Shown: positions 51,345 through 60,377 of the stretch, in pieces
How positions within the stretch are numbered: the stretch's first letter is position 1
How the letters are laid out: each line of letters begins with the position of its first letter
Source: Eggerthellales bacterium
GTDB lineage: Bacteria > Actinomycetota > Coriobacteriia > Coriobacteriales > Eggerthellaceae
DNA: 64,000 bases
Reading direction: 5' to 3'
Assembly: GCA_029225085.1 (NCBI GenBank)
Contig: JAQXVU010000052.1
Location: forward strand, 1 to 64,000
Position numbers and translations under genes: made by a program
Notes under the pieces: model-generated
The model's input: the letters and a program-made list of their open reading frames with translations, nothing else
What the model was told of the DNA's origin: nothing
The model's database searches: none

Positions 51345-52325
51345 TTACAGCTCTTCGAGAACCTTGTTCACCATAGAGGGATAGTCGCTGATGATCGCGT
51401 CTGCGCCGATGCCGATGAGATAGCGCATCTCGTCCTCATCGTTAATCGTCCAGTAGCGCACCGCCACATTGGCCTTGTGGGCATGGTTCACGATGTAGGG
51501 CTCAGCCAAGTCCTGACCGTAGTAGCTCATGGGAATCTCCATGGCGTCGAAGGCGTAGTAGCCAGGCTCGCGATCGATGCCGAGCAGAGCATCGACATAC
51601 AGACCCACCATGTCCGTAACGCCAGCAGAGCGCATCATGTCAGGATACTCGCTGTCGAAGTACTCGGTGATCTCGGAGTTGAAGGTGCCAACCACCACGT
51701 CATCAAGAAGGTCGCGCTCGCTCAGGATGCGATACAGCTCATCGGTAGCCGCATAGCCCAGCTCATCGGAATCCTTGATCTCGATGATGTAGTCGAAATC
51801 GCCCTTGCCCTGCAGGTAATCGAGGACGTCCTCGAGCAGGGTGGCGCGCAAGTCATCGGGAACCGCATCGTTGCGCAGACCCGCATAGGGATAGCTACCG
51901 TCCTCCGCCTGGAAGCCCTCACCAAAGTTCAGCTGGCGCAGCTCCTCGTAGGTGTAGTCGCAAACTTTGGCATCGGCAACGCCGAAGACGTCTGTGGAAT
52001 CCGTCGTTCTATCAAGGGTATCGTCGTGCAGCAGGACAAGCTTGCCATCAGCGGTGATCTGCACGTCCATTTCAAGGACATCGACCCAACCGCCCTCATT
52101 GTTCACAACACTCTCGAAGGCGCGCATGGTGTTCTCAGGAAACTCTCCGCCGCCGGAACGATGGGCAACGATAGCGGCTTCGTCATCATTCACGATGTAG
52201 GGGTTCGTCCCCTCAATGCTCTCCGGAGCCTCCCCCGCCCTCACGTTTACCAATGCGAAGTAGGCAATCGCTAACACGGCGACAACGCCCACGATTCCCG
52301 CAAGAACCTTAGCAAGCTTCTTCAT
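51345..52325 (-). CDS. Membrane-anchored glycerophosphodiester phosphodiesterase
   Basis: This 326-residue protein has one N-terminal membrane anchor (about 6-26, VLAGIVGVVAVLAIAYFALV) and an external GDPD barrel. Catalytic and metal motifs are AIVAHRSGGGEFPENT, EMDVQITADGKLVLLHDDTLDRTT and IIEIKD. It probably releases glycerol 3-phosphate from glycerophosphodiesters outside the cell. A GGAGG site precedes the ATG at 52325; the longer frame upstream is unlikely. The exporter gene upstream on the same strand may be in the same transcript. Confidence 0.9.
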   Translation of the reverse strand: MKKLAKVLAGIVGVVAVLAIAYFALVNVRAGEAPESIEGTNPYIVNDDEAAIVAHRSGGGEFPENTMRAFESVVNNEGGWVDVLEMDVQITADGKLVLLHDDTLDRTTDSTDVFGVADAKVCDYTYEELRQLNFGEGFQAEDGSYPYAGLRNDAVPDDLRATLLEDVLDYLQGKGDFDYIIEIKDSDELGYAATDELYRILSERDLLDDVVVGTFNSEITEYFDSEYPDMMRSAGVTDMVGLYVDALLGIDREPGYYAFDAMEIPMSYYGQDLAEPYIVNHAHKANVAVRYWTINDEDEMRYLIGIGADAIISDYPSMVNKVLEEL

Positions 52326-52370
52326 GCACCCTCCGAACGACAGTACGGCCTCCGTCAAACAATACGGAGG

Positions 52371-53765
52371 TTATTCTACAATGCGTTTGTCATACACACG
52401 TACATATACGACAGAAATAATGAAAAGAAGAACGGACAGCACCGCCGAGAACCCAAAGGACGCATGAAATGCCAGCTCTAGGCTCACGGGAGAAACCAGC
52501 AGCACGATGATCACCATGCATGCGGTGCCAAATGAGCTGAAGGCCTGACGGAGAGCCATAGAGAAGCTGGTGCCCGAGTTCATGATGGAAGGCCCCAGTC
52601 CGGAGAAGCTCCAGGAGATCAGCGGACTCATGAGACCAGACACGCCCACCTGACGAAGGCACTGCCAAAACATGGCCTCAGCCAACGACGATTCGGCGTT
52701 CAGGAACACCATGCCACAGGCGCCCACCGCGAGGAACGCCGCGAAGGTCAGCACCACAGGACGCACGCCCACCTTGTCAGTGAGAATGCCGGCAACAGGG
52801 TTGAAGACGAGCGCAGTGATCGTGCCAGGCAGAAGAACCAGGCCAGCCTCGAAAGCCGTACCACCGCACAGATCCATCCACCACAAAGGGATCACCAAGG
52901 TCACGCCCATGAAGGAAGCCTGCAGCAGACAAAGCAGGAAGGTGCCCCTCCGGTAATGACGGGACTTGAAGATGGCAAGGTTCACCAGGGGGTTCGCCTT
53001 CCTGTGCTGCACGACCAAGAAGACCGTCATGAAGACAGCACCCTCCAGCAGCAGAACCCACACCAAGGGATCGGAGAGCGAATTGTTGGAAGCTTCGGAA
53101 AGACCCAGCAGCAAGCCGCCGAAACCGATGCACACAAGGATGAAGGACCCGGCATCGAACTTCACCAGTGGGTTGGTCTGTCCCCCTCGCTCGATAAGCA
53201 GCATGCCGGCTACCAGCAAAACCACCGCGAGCACCGAGAGCAGCAGGAAGAAGCTGCGCCACCCCAAAGTATCTACCATGGCGCCGCCAATCACCGGACC
53301 GATGTTTGGCGAGAAGCCCATGGCGATTCCCGCAAAGCCCATAGCCGTGGCAGACTTGCTGCGAGGGAATTTCACCATGGCGATGGTCTGCATCACCGTC
53401 ACCGAGATGCCCGCAGAGAAGCCCTGCAGCACGCGACCGAGAAGCATCACCGCAAAATTAGGGGCGACCAGGCTCAGCAGGGAGCCCACTAAGAACGAAG
53501 TGGAAGCCAAGGCCACGTATCCGAACAGCGTCAACCTTTCGCTGAGATAGCCTACCAGGAACACCGACACACCCATGACCATCATGTACACCGTGGTAAG
53601 GAGCTGGCCTGTCGACAAATCGACCCCCAGATCCTCCGCCACATAGCTGAGCATGGCGTTTACCGCAGTCTGGGAAAGGTTGCCCAAGGCAGCAACCAAG
53701 AGCACCACCACGAAAAGCGCGATGACCTTAGAACTGACCTTTTCCTGTTCCTGTTCTTCCGCCAT
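52371..53765 (-). CDS. MFS transporter of the DHA2/EmrB type
   Basis: This 464-residue protein has about 13-14 transmembrane helices. The early part carries typical drug:proton antiporter motifs: ATSTSFLVGSLLS-like segment, LLGRVLQGFSAGISV and GFSPNIGPVIGGAMVDTLGWR. It probably exports a hydrophobic compound using proton motive force. The ATG at 53765 is taken; an in-frame TTG at 53771 has a better-spaced AGGAG site and cannot be excluded. Substrate unknown. Confidence 0.88.
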   Translation of the reverse strand: MAEEQEQEKVSSKVIALFVVVLLVAALGNLSQTAVNAMLSYVAEDLGVDLSTGQLLTTVYMMVMGVSVFLVGYLSERLTLFGYVALASTSFLVGSLLSLVAPNFAVMLLGRVLQGFSAGISVTVMQTIAMVKFPRSKSATAMGFAGIAMGFSPNIGPVIGGAMVDTLGWRSFFLLLSVLAVVLLVAGMLLIERGGQTNPLVKFDAGSFILVCIGFGGLLLGLSEASNNSLSDPLVWVLLLEGAVFMTVFLVVQHRKANPLVNLAIFKSRHYRRGTFLLCLLQASFMGVTLVIPLWWMDLCGGTAFEAGLVLLPGTITALVFNPVAGILTDKVGVRPVVLTFAAFLAVGACGMVFLNAESSLAEAMFWQCLRQVGVSGLMSPLISWSFSGLGPSIMNSGTSFSMALRQAFSSFGTACMVIIVLLVSPVSLELAFHASFGFSAVLSVLLFIISVVYVRVYDKRIVE

Positions 53766-53987
53766 GTTCAATAACTCTCCTGGGTTCTTTACGGTTTCCT
53801 GATGAATTATGAACCAAACCCCGCTGACCTTGGGATAGAATTCCCTTTACGGACGGAATTCCCCCTGCAGGACGAGCCCCTAAGACGAACCCCTGGCAGG
53901 TCTCACCCTCCACACGCGGAAAACGCCCAGAACAAAGCCCCTTGGCACGAGCCCCACAAGCCCACGACCCACAAATGGAGCCCCCCC

Positions 53988-55091
53988 ATGAACTCCCTGC
54001 GCAGCACCGCACCATCAACGAAGAAGCTGCTCTCGCTGATCATGCTCATCGTCGCCACGGCGATTCTTTCAACCTGTCTTGCAAACCCCGCCAAGGCCCA
54101 AGCGGCCACCAAGGCGCCGGCCACCCCCATAGCCAAGGTGTCAGTCTCTAGCGATACCGCCATAAAGGTAAAGTGGAAGGCGGTGTCGGGTAGCAAGGGA
54201 TACCAGGTCAGGTACAGCACCAATAAGGATATGTCCCACGCAAAGAGGGCCACCCTCACGGGAAAGAACACCACCAGCTGCAAGATCTCTGGCCTGAAGT
54301 CGAAGACCACCTACTACGTGCAGGTGCGCTCCTACTCCCTCACCTCGTCGAAGGCCAAAAAGGTCAGCAAGTACACCAAAGCCGTAAAGGTGAAGACCAA
54401 CTATTCCATCATCTACAGCTTAGGCGGCGGAACCCAAGCCGCAGGTCAGAAAACCAACTACAACAAGACCACCGGCACCATCTACCTGCAGGATCCCACC
54501 AAAGTGGGCTACCTGTTCCTGGGGTGGTACGACAACTCGAAGCTCACCGGCAAACGAGTCACGAAGATACCTGCAGGCTCCACCGGCACCAAGCACTTCT
54601 ACGCCAAATGGCAGCCCCGCACCTCCCCTAACGCCCAGATCATCTTCAATTACTGCGTGGCTCAGGGCATGACGAGCCAATGCGCCGCCGCCATCGTAGG
54701 CAACGCCATGCAGGAATCCGGCTGCAATCCCGAGGCTGTGGGATACAAGAGCTACGGCATCTTCCAATGGTCGGGAAGCCGCTACACCCGCCTGAAAGCC
54801 ATCGCCAAGGAACGCGGCACCACCTGGAAGGACATCGAATGCCAGCTCCTGCTCCTTACCGAGGAGCTTCCGCCCAATTTCGAAGCCTACACGGGCTGGA
54901 CAGGCACCTATAACTTCGGCGAAAAGGCCACCTACGGCTGGAAAGATGATGTCACCTTCGCCCAATGGTGCAAGTGGAAGGACATCGAGGCCGCCACCCG
55001 CTGCTTCGAGCAGGTGTATGAGCGAGCTGGAACCCCCATGATGGACAACCGCATCAGCTACGCCAAGGCCGCCTACGAGGCCTACGCCTGA
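53988..55091 (+). CDS. Secreted FN3/InlB-repeat/phage-tail-lysozyme protein
   Basis: This 367-residue protein has a signal peptide (about 1-40, ANPAKAQA) and a fibronectin type III domain (about 48-135). A Listeria-Bacteroides/InlB-type repeat follows (about 140-215: SIIYSLGGGTQAAGQ, GYLFLGWYDN). The C-terminal phage tail-tip lysozyme-like domain (about 222-367) has AAAIVGNAMQESGCNPEAVG and GIFQWSGSR. It probably cuts peptidoglycan of other cells or remodels the own wall. GGAG precedes the ATG. The end overlaps the GNAT gene by 10 bases. Confidence 0.85.
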   Translation: MNSLRSTAPSTKKLLSLIMLIVATAILSTCLANPAKAQAATKAPATPIAKVSVSSDTAIKVKWKAVSGSKGYQVRYSTNKDMSHAKRATLTGKNTTSCKISGLKSKTTYYVQVRSYSLTSSKAKKVSKYTKAVKVKTNYSIIYSLGGGTQAAGQKTNYNKTTGTIYLQDPTKVGYLFLGWYDNSKLTGKRVTKIPAGSTGTKHFYAKWQPRTSPNAQIIFNYCVAQGMTSQCAAAIVGNAMQESGCNPEAVGYKSYGIFQWSGSRYTRLKAIAKERGTTWKDIECQLLLLTEELPPNFEAYTGWTGTYNFGEKATYGWKDDVTFAQWCKWKDIEAATRCFEQVYERAGTPMMDNRISYAKAAYEAYA

Positions 55092-55675
55092 GCCAAGACC
55101 TCTTCAACCAAAGCGGCATCTACCTGCGCAAAGGGAATGAAATCAGCGGGGTCGTCAGGAATGGGACACGCGATGGGCTTCTCCATCCAGACCATGTCGT
55201 ACCAGCGGTTGAACTTGCGGCCGCAGCTAGCGAAACGAGCGACCTCCCGATAACCAAGATGGTCGTGGAACCTCACGCTGGTGTCGGGCACGTACTCATC
55301 GGGCGGGTTCACCGTAGCGATGCAAGCATCGAGGATATACACGTTCTGCAGAGCCAGCAGCTTCTCGAGGCAACGGTACAGCCTGCCGCCAACGCCCTTA
55401 GCTCGCGTATCGCGACGAACATAGATAGAGGTCTCTGCCGAATGGCTGTAAGCTGCGCGAGGGCGGAAGGCATGGGCATAGGTGAAGCCCAAAATCTGAC
55501 CCTCCTCCTCAGCGACGATATAAGGGTAGGACACAGCAGTAGAGACAATGCGCTGAGCCATCTCCTCTACGGAAGGCGGCTCGAGCTCGAAGGTCACCGC
55601 AGTTTCAAGCACATAGGGCGCGTAAATCTCCCTGATTGCCTCAGCATCCTGCGCGGTAGCTAGACGCACGTTCAT
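55082..55675 (-). CDS. GNAT acetyltransferase, phosphinothricin-acetyltransferase-like
   Basis: This 197-residue protein has MNVRLATAQDAEAIREIYAPYV as the typical start and VAEEEGQILGFTYAHAFRPR. The acetyl-CoA loop is RRDTRAKGVGGRLYRCLE, and FHDHLGYREVARF follows. The C-terminal 30 residues extend past the usual domain. Its ATG overlaps the nitroreductase stop (ATGA), so translation is coupled. The substrate may be an amino acid or drug-like amine. Confidence 0.87.
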   Translation of the reverse strand: MNVRLATAQDAEAIREIYAPYVLETAVTFELEPPSVEEMAQRIVSTAVSYPYIVAEEEGQILGFTYAHAFRPRAAYSHSAETSIYVRRDTRAKGVGGRLYRCLEKLLALQNVYILDACIATVNPPDEYVPDTSVRFHDHLGYREVARFASCGRKFNRWYDMVWMEKPIACPIPDDPADFIPFAQVDAALVEEVLAQA

Positions 55676-56274
55676 CGAGCACTCACCAAAACCTCTCCCA
55701 GCTCTCGTTTAGGCACATAATGCACCTGATCATCATCATCGCGATAATACTTCAAGGATCCGTCAGGACGAGGTGAAACGATATGCACCTCTTCTACCGG
55801 CTTGCCCAAAGCGAGTACCAACTCAGGGGACATCTCACCCTCGGCGTATCCGCCGGCTTCCCTGCAGATGGCACCCAGAGAAGCCTTCTTGAAGGAGCCG
55901 ATCATGCAACCTCCGAAGCCGTCCTCGTTAGCGCGCAGCATGATGGTCTGAGCAGCGATACCCTCATCCCATGCGGTGAAACGCTCAGCCACCGCAGAAG
56001 CTCCATGGCAGGATATGACGATATAGGCAGAAGGACGCTCCCCCTCCTCAGGGCCATCCCACTCGGGCAGAGCACCGGCCCAGGCAATGCAGGGGAAGAT
56101 GCGCTGGCAATCCTCGGGGTTGGCGAAGATCTGATAGCGAAGGGGTTGCGCATTGGCGCTCGAGGCCACCAAGCGAGCCGTATCGACCCAATCCGTAAGA
56201 AGGTCTAAAGGCACCGGCACACGTTCGTCGAAGCGCCTATAGCTCCGCGTGGCAGCGACAGTCTCTTTCAGCAC
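55672..56274 (-). CDS. Nitroreductase-family FMN protein
   Basis: This 200-residue flavoenzyme-like protein has the SYRRFDERVPVPLDLLTDWVD start, LVASSANAQPLRYQI for the FMN phosphate, and AAQTIMLRANEDGFGGCMIGSF with ALGKP near the end. GTG at 56274, six bases after an AAGGAG site, is the best start; the region before it codes nothing typical. The physiological substrate is unknown. It forms an operon with the GNAT gene. Confidence 0.88.
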   Translation of the reverse strand: MLKETVAATRSYRRFDERVPVPLDLLTDWVDTARLVASSANAQPLRYQIFANPEDCQRIFPCIAWAGALPEWDGPEEGERPSAYIVISCHGASAVAERFTAWDEGIAAQTIMLRANEDGFGGCMIGSFKKASLGAICREAGGYAEGEMSPELVLALGKPVEEVHIVSPRPDGSLKYYRDDDDQVHYVPKRELGEVLVSAR

Positions 56275-56636
56275 GCAAGGCTCCTTCCATATCGTCGCAA
56301 AGCACATATAAGTTAGTAAGGATGCCCGAGCAGCCAAAGGCTCGAACATGTTGAAGGAAGCGGGAACTCGGCTGTGTTGCACGCACCGAGGGCACTCCCC
56401 AAACGAGGAAAGTCTAGCATTATCATGCCTTGGCTTATACCCCATTCATCGCCATTAATTCAATCGATGAATAAGTGAACCAATTAGCGGCGATTCTGCG
56501 CGAAAAATCCGTTGTAAGCCTTCACAAATTCAACATAAGCCCTAGAATGATTTAGCTTTGCAAAGAGCAGAGGATATACGGTCTCGCATCGAATTGGGAA
56601 GCGATGCGGCCAACGCCATGATGAAAGGGGGAATGA
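56275..56636. other. Intergenic region between nitroreductase and the cstA unit
   Basis: This 362-bp region has no supported gene. It contains an inverted repeat ATTCATCG/CGATGAAT (56444-56451 and 56465-56472), a palindrome CTTTGCAAAG (56556-56565) and the probable cstA-unit promoter at 56521-56548. Confidence 0.6.
56521..56548 (+). promoter_or_regulatory. Probable promoter of the cstA unit
   Basis: TTCACA (56521-56526) and TAGAAT (56543-56548) are separated by 16 bases. The palindrome CTTTGCAAAG lies at 56556, near the expected start site, and may bind a regulator. Confidence 0.5.
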
Positions 56637-57173
56637 ATGTCGGCTGAATCTCGCAACGATTTGCTCGAGCGTGTCGTAGCGGCAAACTCCTCCTACTACA
56701 CCATGCAGCGGGACTACACCTTCGCTGGTGAGACCTTCCCCGCCTATGGCGAGTTTCATACCGCAGGCGAGCAATACGTCTTGGTGAAGCGCGCCAAGCT
56801 TTGGGAAGTGAACACCCATGACTACCTGTTCTTCATGTCCCTACCCAGCCTTTCTGTGGAAGAGCTGAATAAGGCAGTGGAATTCATGACGACGCAGGCG
56901 ATCAGGAAGGTGAGCCCTGGCCCCGACCATATGTCTTCCGCCCTTTCCCTGGTCATTCTCGCCGATGTGATCGACGAGGAAGCCAGCAAAGCACTGAAGA
57001 AGGTTAAGTTCCGGAAGAATTACCTGCTCAGCATCCATGGTTGGTCGGATCTGCGCGTTGCCGCAGTGAACTTCTCCGCACCACAGGGTTCTCAGCTGAT
57101 CAGCAATTCCATGGGCAAGCCTCTCATCGAGATGCTCGAAGGGAATCTCGAACTTACCAACAAGCAACTATAA
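56637..57173 (+). CDS. Small cytoplasmic protein paired with CstA, unknown function
   Basis: This 178-residue soluble protein has the N-terminal part NSSYYTMQRDYTFAGETFPAY with strands rich in tyrosine and phenylalanine, then LWEVNTHDYLFFMSLPS. A helical middle and a beta-rich C-terminus follow. No membrane segment. It lies 17 bases before cstA on the same strand and likely shares its transcript, suggesting a regulatory or sensory role for the transporter. An AAAGGGGG site precedes the ATG. Confidence 0.75.
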   Translation: MSAESRNDLLERVVAANSSYYTMQRDYTFAGETFPAYGEFHTAGEQYVLVKRAKLWEVNTHDYLFFMSLPSLSVEELNKAVEFMTTQAIRKVSPGPDHMSSALSLVILADVIDEEASKALKKVKFRKNYLLSIHGWSDLRVAAVNFSAPQGSQLISNSMGKPLIEMLEGNLELTNKQL

Positions 57174-57190
57174 GAAAGGTATCGTCAAGT

Positions 57191-58993
57191 ATGAACGCTA
57201 TGCTCATCTTGCTCGTTGCCGGCGCTTGCTTGATTGTCGGCTATGTGACCTACGGTCGCTGGCTGGCCAAGCAGTGGGGCATCGATCCAAGCAAGCCAAC
57301 GCCAGCTAAGCAGCTTGCTGACGGCGTAGACTACGTTCCCGCTAAGCCTTACGTCCTCCTGGGACACCACTTCTCCTCTATCGCAGGCGCAGGCCCCATC
57401 AACGGCCCTATCCAGGCAGCCGTTTTCGGTTGGGTCCCCGTTCTGCTGTGGGTCGTCATCGGTGGCATCTTCTTCGGTGCTGTGCACGACTTCGGCGCTC
57501 TGTTCGCATCTATCCGCCACAAGGGCCAGACCATCGCTTCCGTTATCGCCGCTAACATCGATGACACCGCTAAGAAGCTGTTCTGCATCTTCGCATACCT
57601 GACCCTGGTTCTGGTTGTTGCAGCATTCGCTTCCATCGTTGCTAACACCTTCGCCGTTGTGCCCATCACCGACGCCATGAGCGCCGAGCAGGTGGCAAAG
57701 GCCGAGGCAAGCAACCTGGCCAACATGCGCACCGCTATGATTTCCTGCCTGTTCATCCTGGTGGCAATCATCTACGGTCTGGTAACTCGCGGCCGCAACA
57801 TCCCTACCCCTGTAAACGTGGTTTCCGCCATCGCCATCATCGTGGTTCTGGTTGCCATCGGTTACAACCTGCCTCTGATTCAGCTGGACTACACCGTTTG
57901 GATGGTTCTGCTGGGCATCTACATTCTGGTAGCATCCGTTGCTCCCGTTTGGATCCTGCTGCAGCCTCGTGACTACCTGTCCAGCTACCTGCTGTACGGC
58001 ATGATCATCCTGGCTGTCGTTGGCATCATCGGCGCATCCATCATGGGCGACGCATCCAACCTGGACATCCCTGCCTTCACCGGCTTCACCGCTTCCAACG
58101 TCGCCGTAGACGCCTCTGGCGCTCCTATCCTCGACGAGACCGGTGCTCCTGTAGTGAACAAGGCCGCCGCTTCCGGCTTCCTGTTCCCTGCCCTGTTCAT
58201 CACCATTGCTTGTGGCGCTATCTCCGGCTTCCACTCCCTGGTTTCCTCTGGTACCACCTCTAAGCAGCTTGACAGCGAGAAGAACGCTCAGCCTATCGCT
58301 TACGGCGGCATGCTGCTCGAGTCCTTCGTTGCCGTTATCGCCCTGTGCGCTGTAGCATTCGTATTCACCACCTATCAGGCTGGTGGCTACGCTTCCCCAA
58401 CTGCAGTATTCGCTGGCGGCCTCTCCCAGATGCTCGCCTGCATCCCTGGCCTCGAGAACGTCGAGTCCATCGCTTACTCCCTGCTGATTCTGGCTGTGTC
58501 CGCCTTCTGCCTGACCTCCCTGGATACCGCAACCCGTCTGGGCCGCTACATGTTCCAGGAGCTCTTCACCCCAGCTGGTAAGACCCCTGAGGAGCACAAG
58601 AGCATCCTGACCAACAAGTACTTCGCAACCATCGTCACCGTTGTCGCTGGCGTTGGCCTTGGTATGACCGGCTACACCGTCATCTGGCCTCTGTTCGGTG
58701 CTGCTAACCAGCTGCTGGCCGTTCTGGCTCTGCTGGCTGTAGCCGCATGGCTGGGCAACGCAGGCAAGAACAACAAGATGTTCTTCATCCCTATGATCTT
58801 CATGCTGTGCGTGACCCTGACCTCTCTGGTTCAGACCTCTATGGCAAAGTACGCTTTGCTCATGAGCGGCGCTGATCCTTTCGCACCTGCCATTCAGCTG
58901 GCTATCGCCATCCTGCTGCTGGTGCTGTCCGTCGTCCTCATGGTGAAGGGCTTCAAGACCCTGTTCACCAAGAAGGACAAGGCCGCTGCATAA
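57191..58993 (+). CDS. cstA: CstA-type peptide/pyruvate transporter
   Basis: This 600-residue membrane protein has about 16 helices and the conserved CstA segments GYVTYGRWLAKQWGID, GHHFSSIAGAGPINGP and GAVHDFGALFASIRHKGQTIA. Also present are CGAISGFHSLVSSGTTSKQLDSE and SLDTATRLGRYMFQE. Known CstA and BtsT family members take up peptides or pyruvate, especially on carbon starvation. Codon choice is strongly biased (GCT, GTT, ATC), suggesting high expression. A stable terminator follows at 59095. Confidence 0.93.
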   Translation: MNAMLILLVAGACLIVGYVTYGRWLAKQWGIDPSKPTPAKQLADGVDYVPAKPYVLLGHHFSSIAGAGPINGPIQAAVFGWVPVLLWVVIGGIFFGAVHDFGALFASIRHKGQTIASVIAANIDDTAKKLFCIFAYLTLVLVVAAFASIVANTFAVVPITDAMSAEQVAKAEASNLANMRTAMISCLFILVAIIYGLVTRGRNIPTPVNVVSAIAIIVVLVAIGYNLPLIQLDYTVWMVLLGIYILVASVAPVWILLQPRDYLSSYLLYGMIILAVVGIIGASIMGDASNLDIPAFTGFTASNVAVDASGAPILDETGAPVVNKAAASGFLFPALFITIACGAISGFHSLVSSGTTSKQLDSEKNAQPIAYGGMLLESFVAVIALCAVAFVFTTYQAGGYASPTAVFAGGLSQMLACIPGLENVESIAYSLLILAVSAFCLTSLDTATRLGRYMFQELFTPAGKTPEEHKSILTNKYFATIVTVVAGVGLGMTGYTVIWPLFGAANQLLAVLALLAVAAWLGNAGKNNKMFFIPMIFMLCVTLTSLVQTSMAKYALLMSGADPFAPAIQLAIAILLLVLSVVLMVKGFKTLFTKKDKAAA

Positions 58994-59094
58994 TGCTCGC
59001 TTAAAGCAGAGTGGGCAGCAATTAAGCAACCGCCGCCCACACGCTGAAATGCGTCCGGTAAAACGGATAGATCGGTGAAACAACCGATACGCTC

Positions 59095-59122
59095 AGAGCC
59101 CGTCGAGAAATCGGCGGGCTCT
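59095..59122 (+). terminator. Terminator of the cstA unit
   Basis: The 12-bp stem AGAGCCCGTCGA-GAAA-TCGGCGGGCTCT (one T-G wobble) with a GNRA loop is followed by TTTCC. Confidence 0.85.
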
Positions 59123-59161
59123 TTCCATATCTCCCGGCAAAGCCCCTCCGCCGCAAAACGC

Positions 59162-59227
59162 CCCCTGTCGACGGCGGCAGCGCCCTCCGCAACGCCTCCC
59201 CTGTCGACGGCGGCAGCACCCTCCGCA
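59162..59227. repeat. Tandem 30-of-36-bp repeat
   Basis: A 30-bp block starting CCCCTGTCGACGGCGGCAGC occurs at 59162-59191 and 59198-59227 with one base different. The period is 36 bp. Confidence 0.85.
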
Positions 59228-59370
59228 CGACCGGTTCTTGCATCAACGCGCTTCCTCCCCACCCATTCGGAAAGCGCATCTCTTTCTCCCTGTCTGAAAC
59301 CCCGAAAGGGATAGACTAGGAAACCGTGTGCAACGACACGAAAACCCGTCACCTGAAGAAGAGAGCACCG

Positions 59371-60327
59371 ATGGAAGTATTCATTCACGCCGCAACGCAA
59401 ATGGCTATCCTCTGCGCCCTGGTTGCCTGCGGATTCATCGCCCGCAAGAAGGGCATGATGAACAATGAGTTCGACTCCAAGCTCTCTACCCTGGTCATGA
59501 CCTTCTGCTGTCCGGCCATGATTCTCGATTCCGTACTGGCCAATCAGAACATCCCCGGCCCTGAGGTGATCCTCCCCATCTTCGGCTACTCCTTCATCAT
59601 CTACCTCTTCGCCGTAGTCTTCTCCTACGTGTTCGTCCGCTTCATCTACCGAGGCGTAAAGCTCACCTCCCGCGGCGTCTACGCCTTCACCATGGCCTTC
59701 GGCAACGTGGGATTCATCGGCTTCGCCGTCATCAACTCCCTCTTCGGCTCGGACGCCGTGCTGCTGGCCGCCGTCTTCAACATCCCCTACAACGTGTTCC
59801 TTTTCAGCATCGGCATGATGTTCATCTCCCGTACGGGCAAGGCCGAGAAATCTAAGAGCCGCAAGACTGAGATCAAAGCCATATCCAAGTGCTTCATCTC
59901 GCCTGTGATGATCGCTTCCTATATCGCCGTCATCTTGGCCCTGCTGCAAGTGTCCGATTCCGGTCCCATCGGTACCGCCGTTGGCATGCTGGGAGATGCC
60001 ACGGTGCCCGTAGCCATGCTCATCACTGGCTCTTCTCTGGCTAAGCTCCCCGCTCGCGAGATGCTAAACGATGGCTGGTCCTACCTAACCACCTTCATGA
60101 GGCTGGTGGGCATGCCCCTCATCGTCTTTTTCCTCTTCGGCTTCATCATCCCCGACAAGGAGATCCTGGCCATCATCGTCGTCCTCACCGCCACCCCTGC
60201 CGCCACCGTGGGCACCATGATGTGCGTCAGCTACGGCGGCGACCTGAAGACCATGACCCGCTGCACCTTCCTGACCACGGTGTTGTCCCTGGCGACCATC
60301 CCCCTCATGGCCCTGTTGGTCATGTAG
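59371..60327 (+). CDS. AEC family transporter, first copy
   Basis: This 318-residue membrane carrier has about ten helices in two halves, as usual for the auxin efflux carrier fold. Conserved features include VACGFIARKKGMM, ANQNIPGPEVILPIFGYSF and TMAFGNVGFIGFAV. LPAREMLNDGWSYLTTFMRLVGMP and the C-terminal GGDLKTMTRCTF match the second copy. Bacterial members export or import organic acids such as malate. The ATG at 59371 is set by alignment with the neighbouring copy, which has identical length. Substrate unknown. Confidence 0.9.
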   Translation: MEVFIHAATQMAILCALVACGFIARKKGMMNNEFDSKLSTLVMTFCCPAMILDSVLANQNIPGPEVILPIFGYSFIIYLFAVVFSYVFVRFIYRGVKLTSRGVYAFTMAFGNVGFIGFAVINSLFGSDAVLLAAVFNIPYNVFLFSIGMMFISRTGKAEKSKSRKTEIKAISKCFISPVMIASYIAVILALLQVSDSGPIGTAVGMLGDATVPVAMLITGSSLAKLPAREMLNDGWSYLTTFMRLVGMPLIVFFLFGFIIPDKEILAIIVVLTATPAATVGTMMCVSYGGDLKTMTRCTFLTTVLSLATIPLMALLVM

Positions 60328-60377
60328 GCGCCGTTTGGCCACGAGCATTCCACGACAACACGCACGGTCAAAGCATT

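Larger units (their letters stand above)
58994..59370. other. Intergenic region after cstA
   Basis: This 377-bp region contains the cstA terminator (59095-59122) and the 36-bp period repeat (59162-59227). A small Ala/Pro/Ser-rich frame through the repeat has no ribosome site and is judged noncoding. Confidence 0.65.

Noticed and set aside
51722-51925. Small antisense frame in the GDPD gene
   Set aside because: Arg/Ser-rich shadow of a well-supported enzyme with no start signals.
57185-59083. A 632-codon minus-strand frame opposite cstA
   Set aside because: It mirrors the biased codons of cstA and gives a Gly/Gln/Asp-rich product with no domain and no ribosome site.
59075-59314. An Ala/Pro/Ser-rich small frame after cstA
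   Set aside because: It begins within the terminator region, has no ribosome site and merely reads through the 36-bp repeats.
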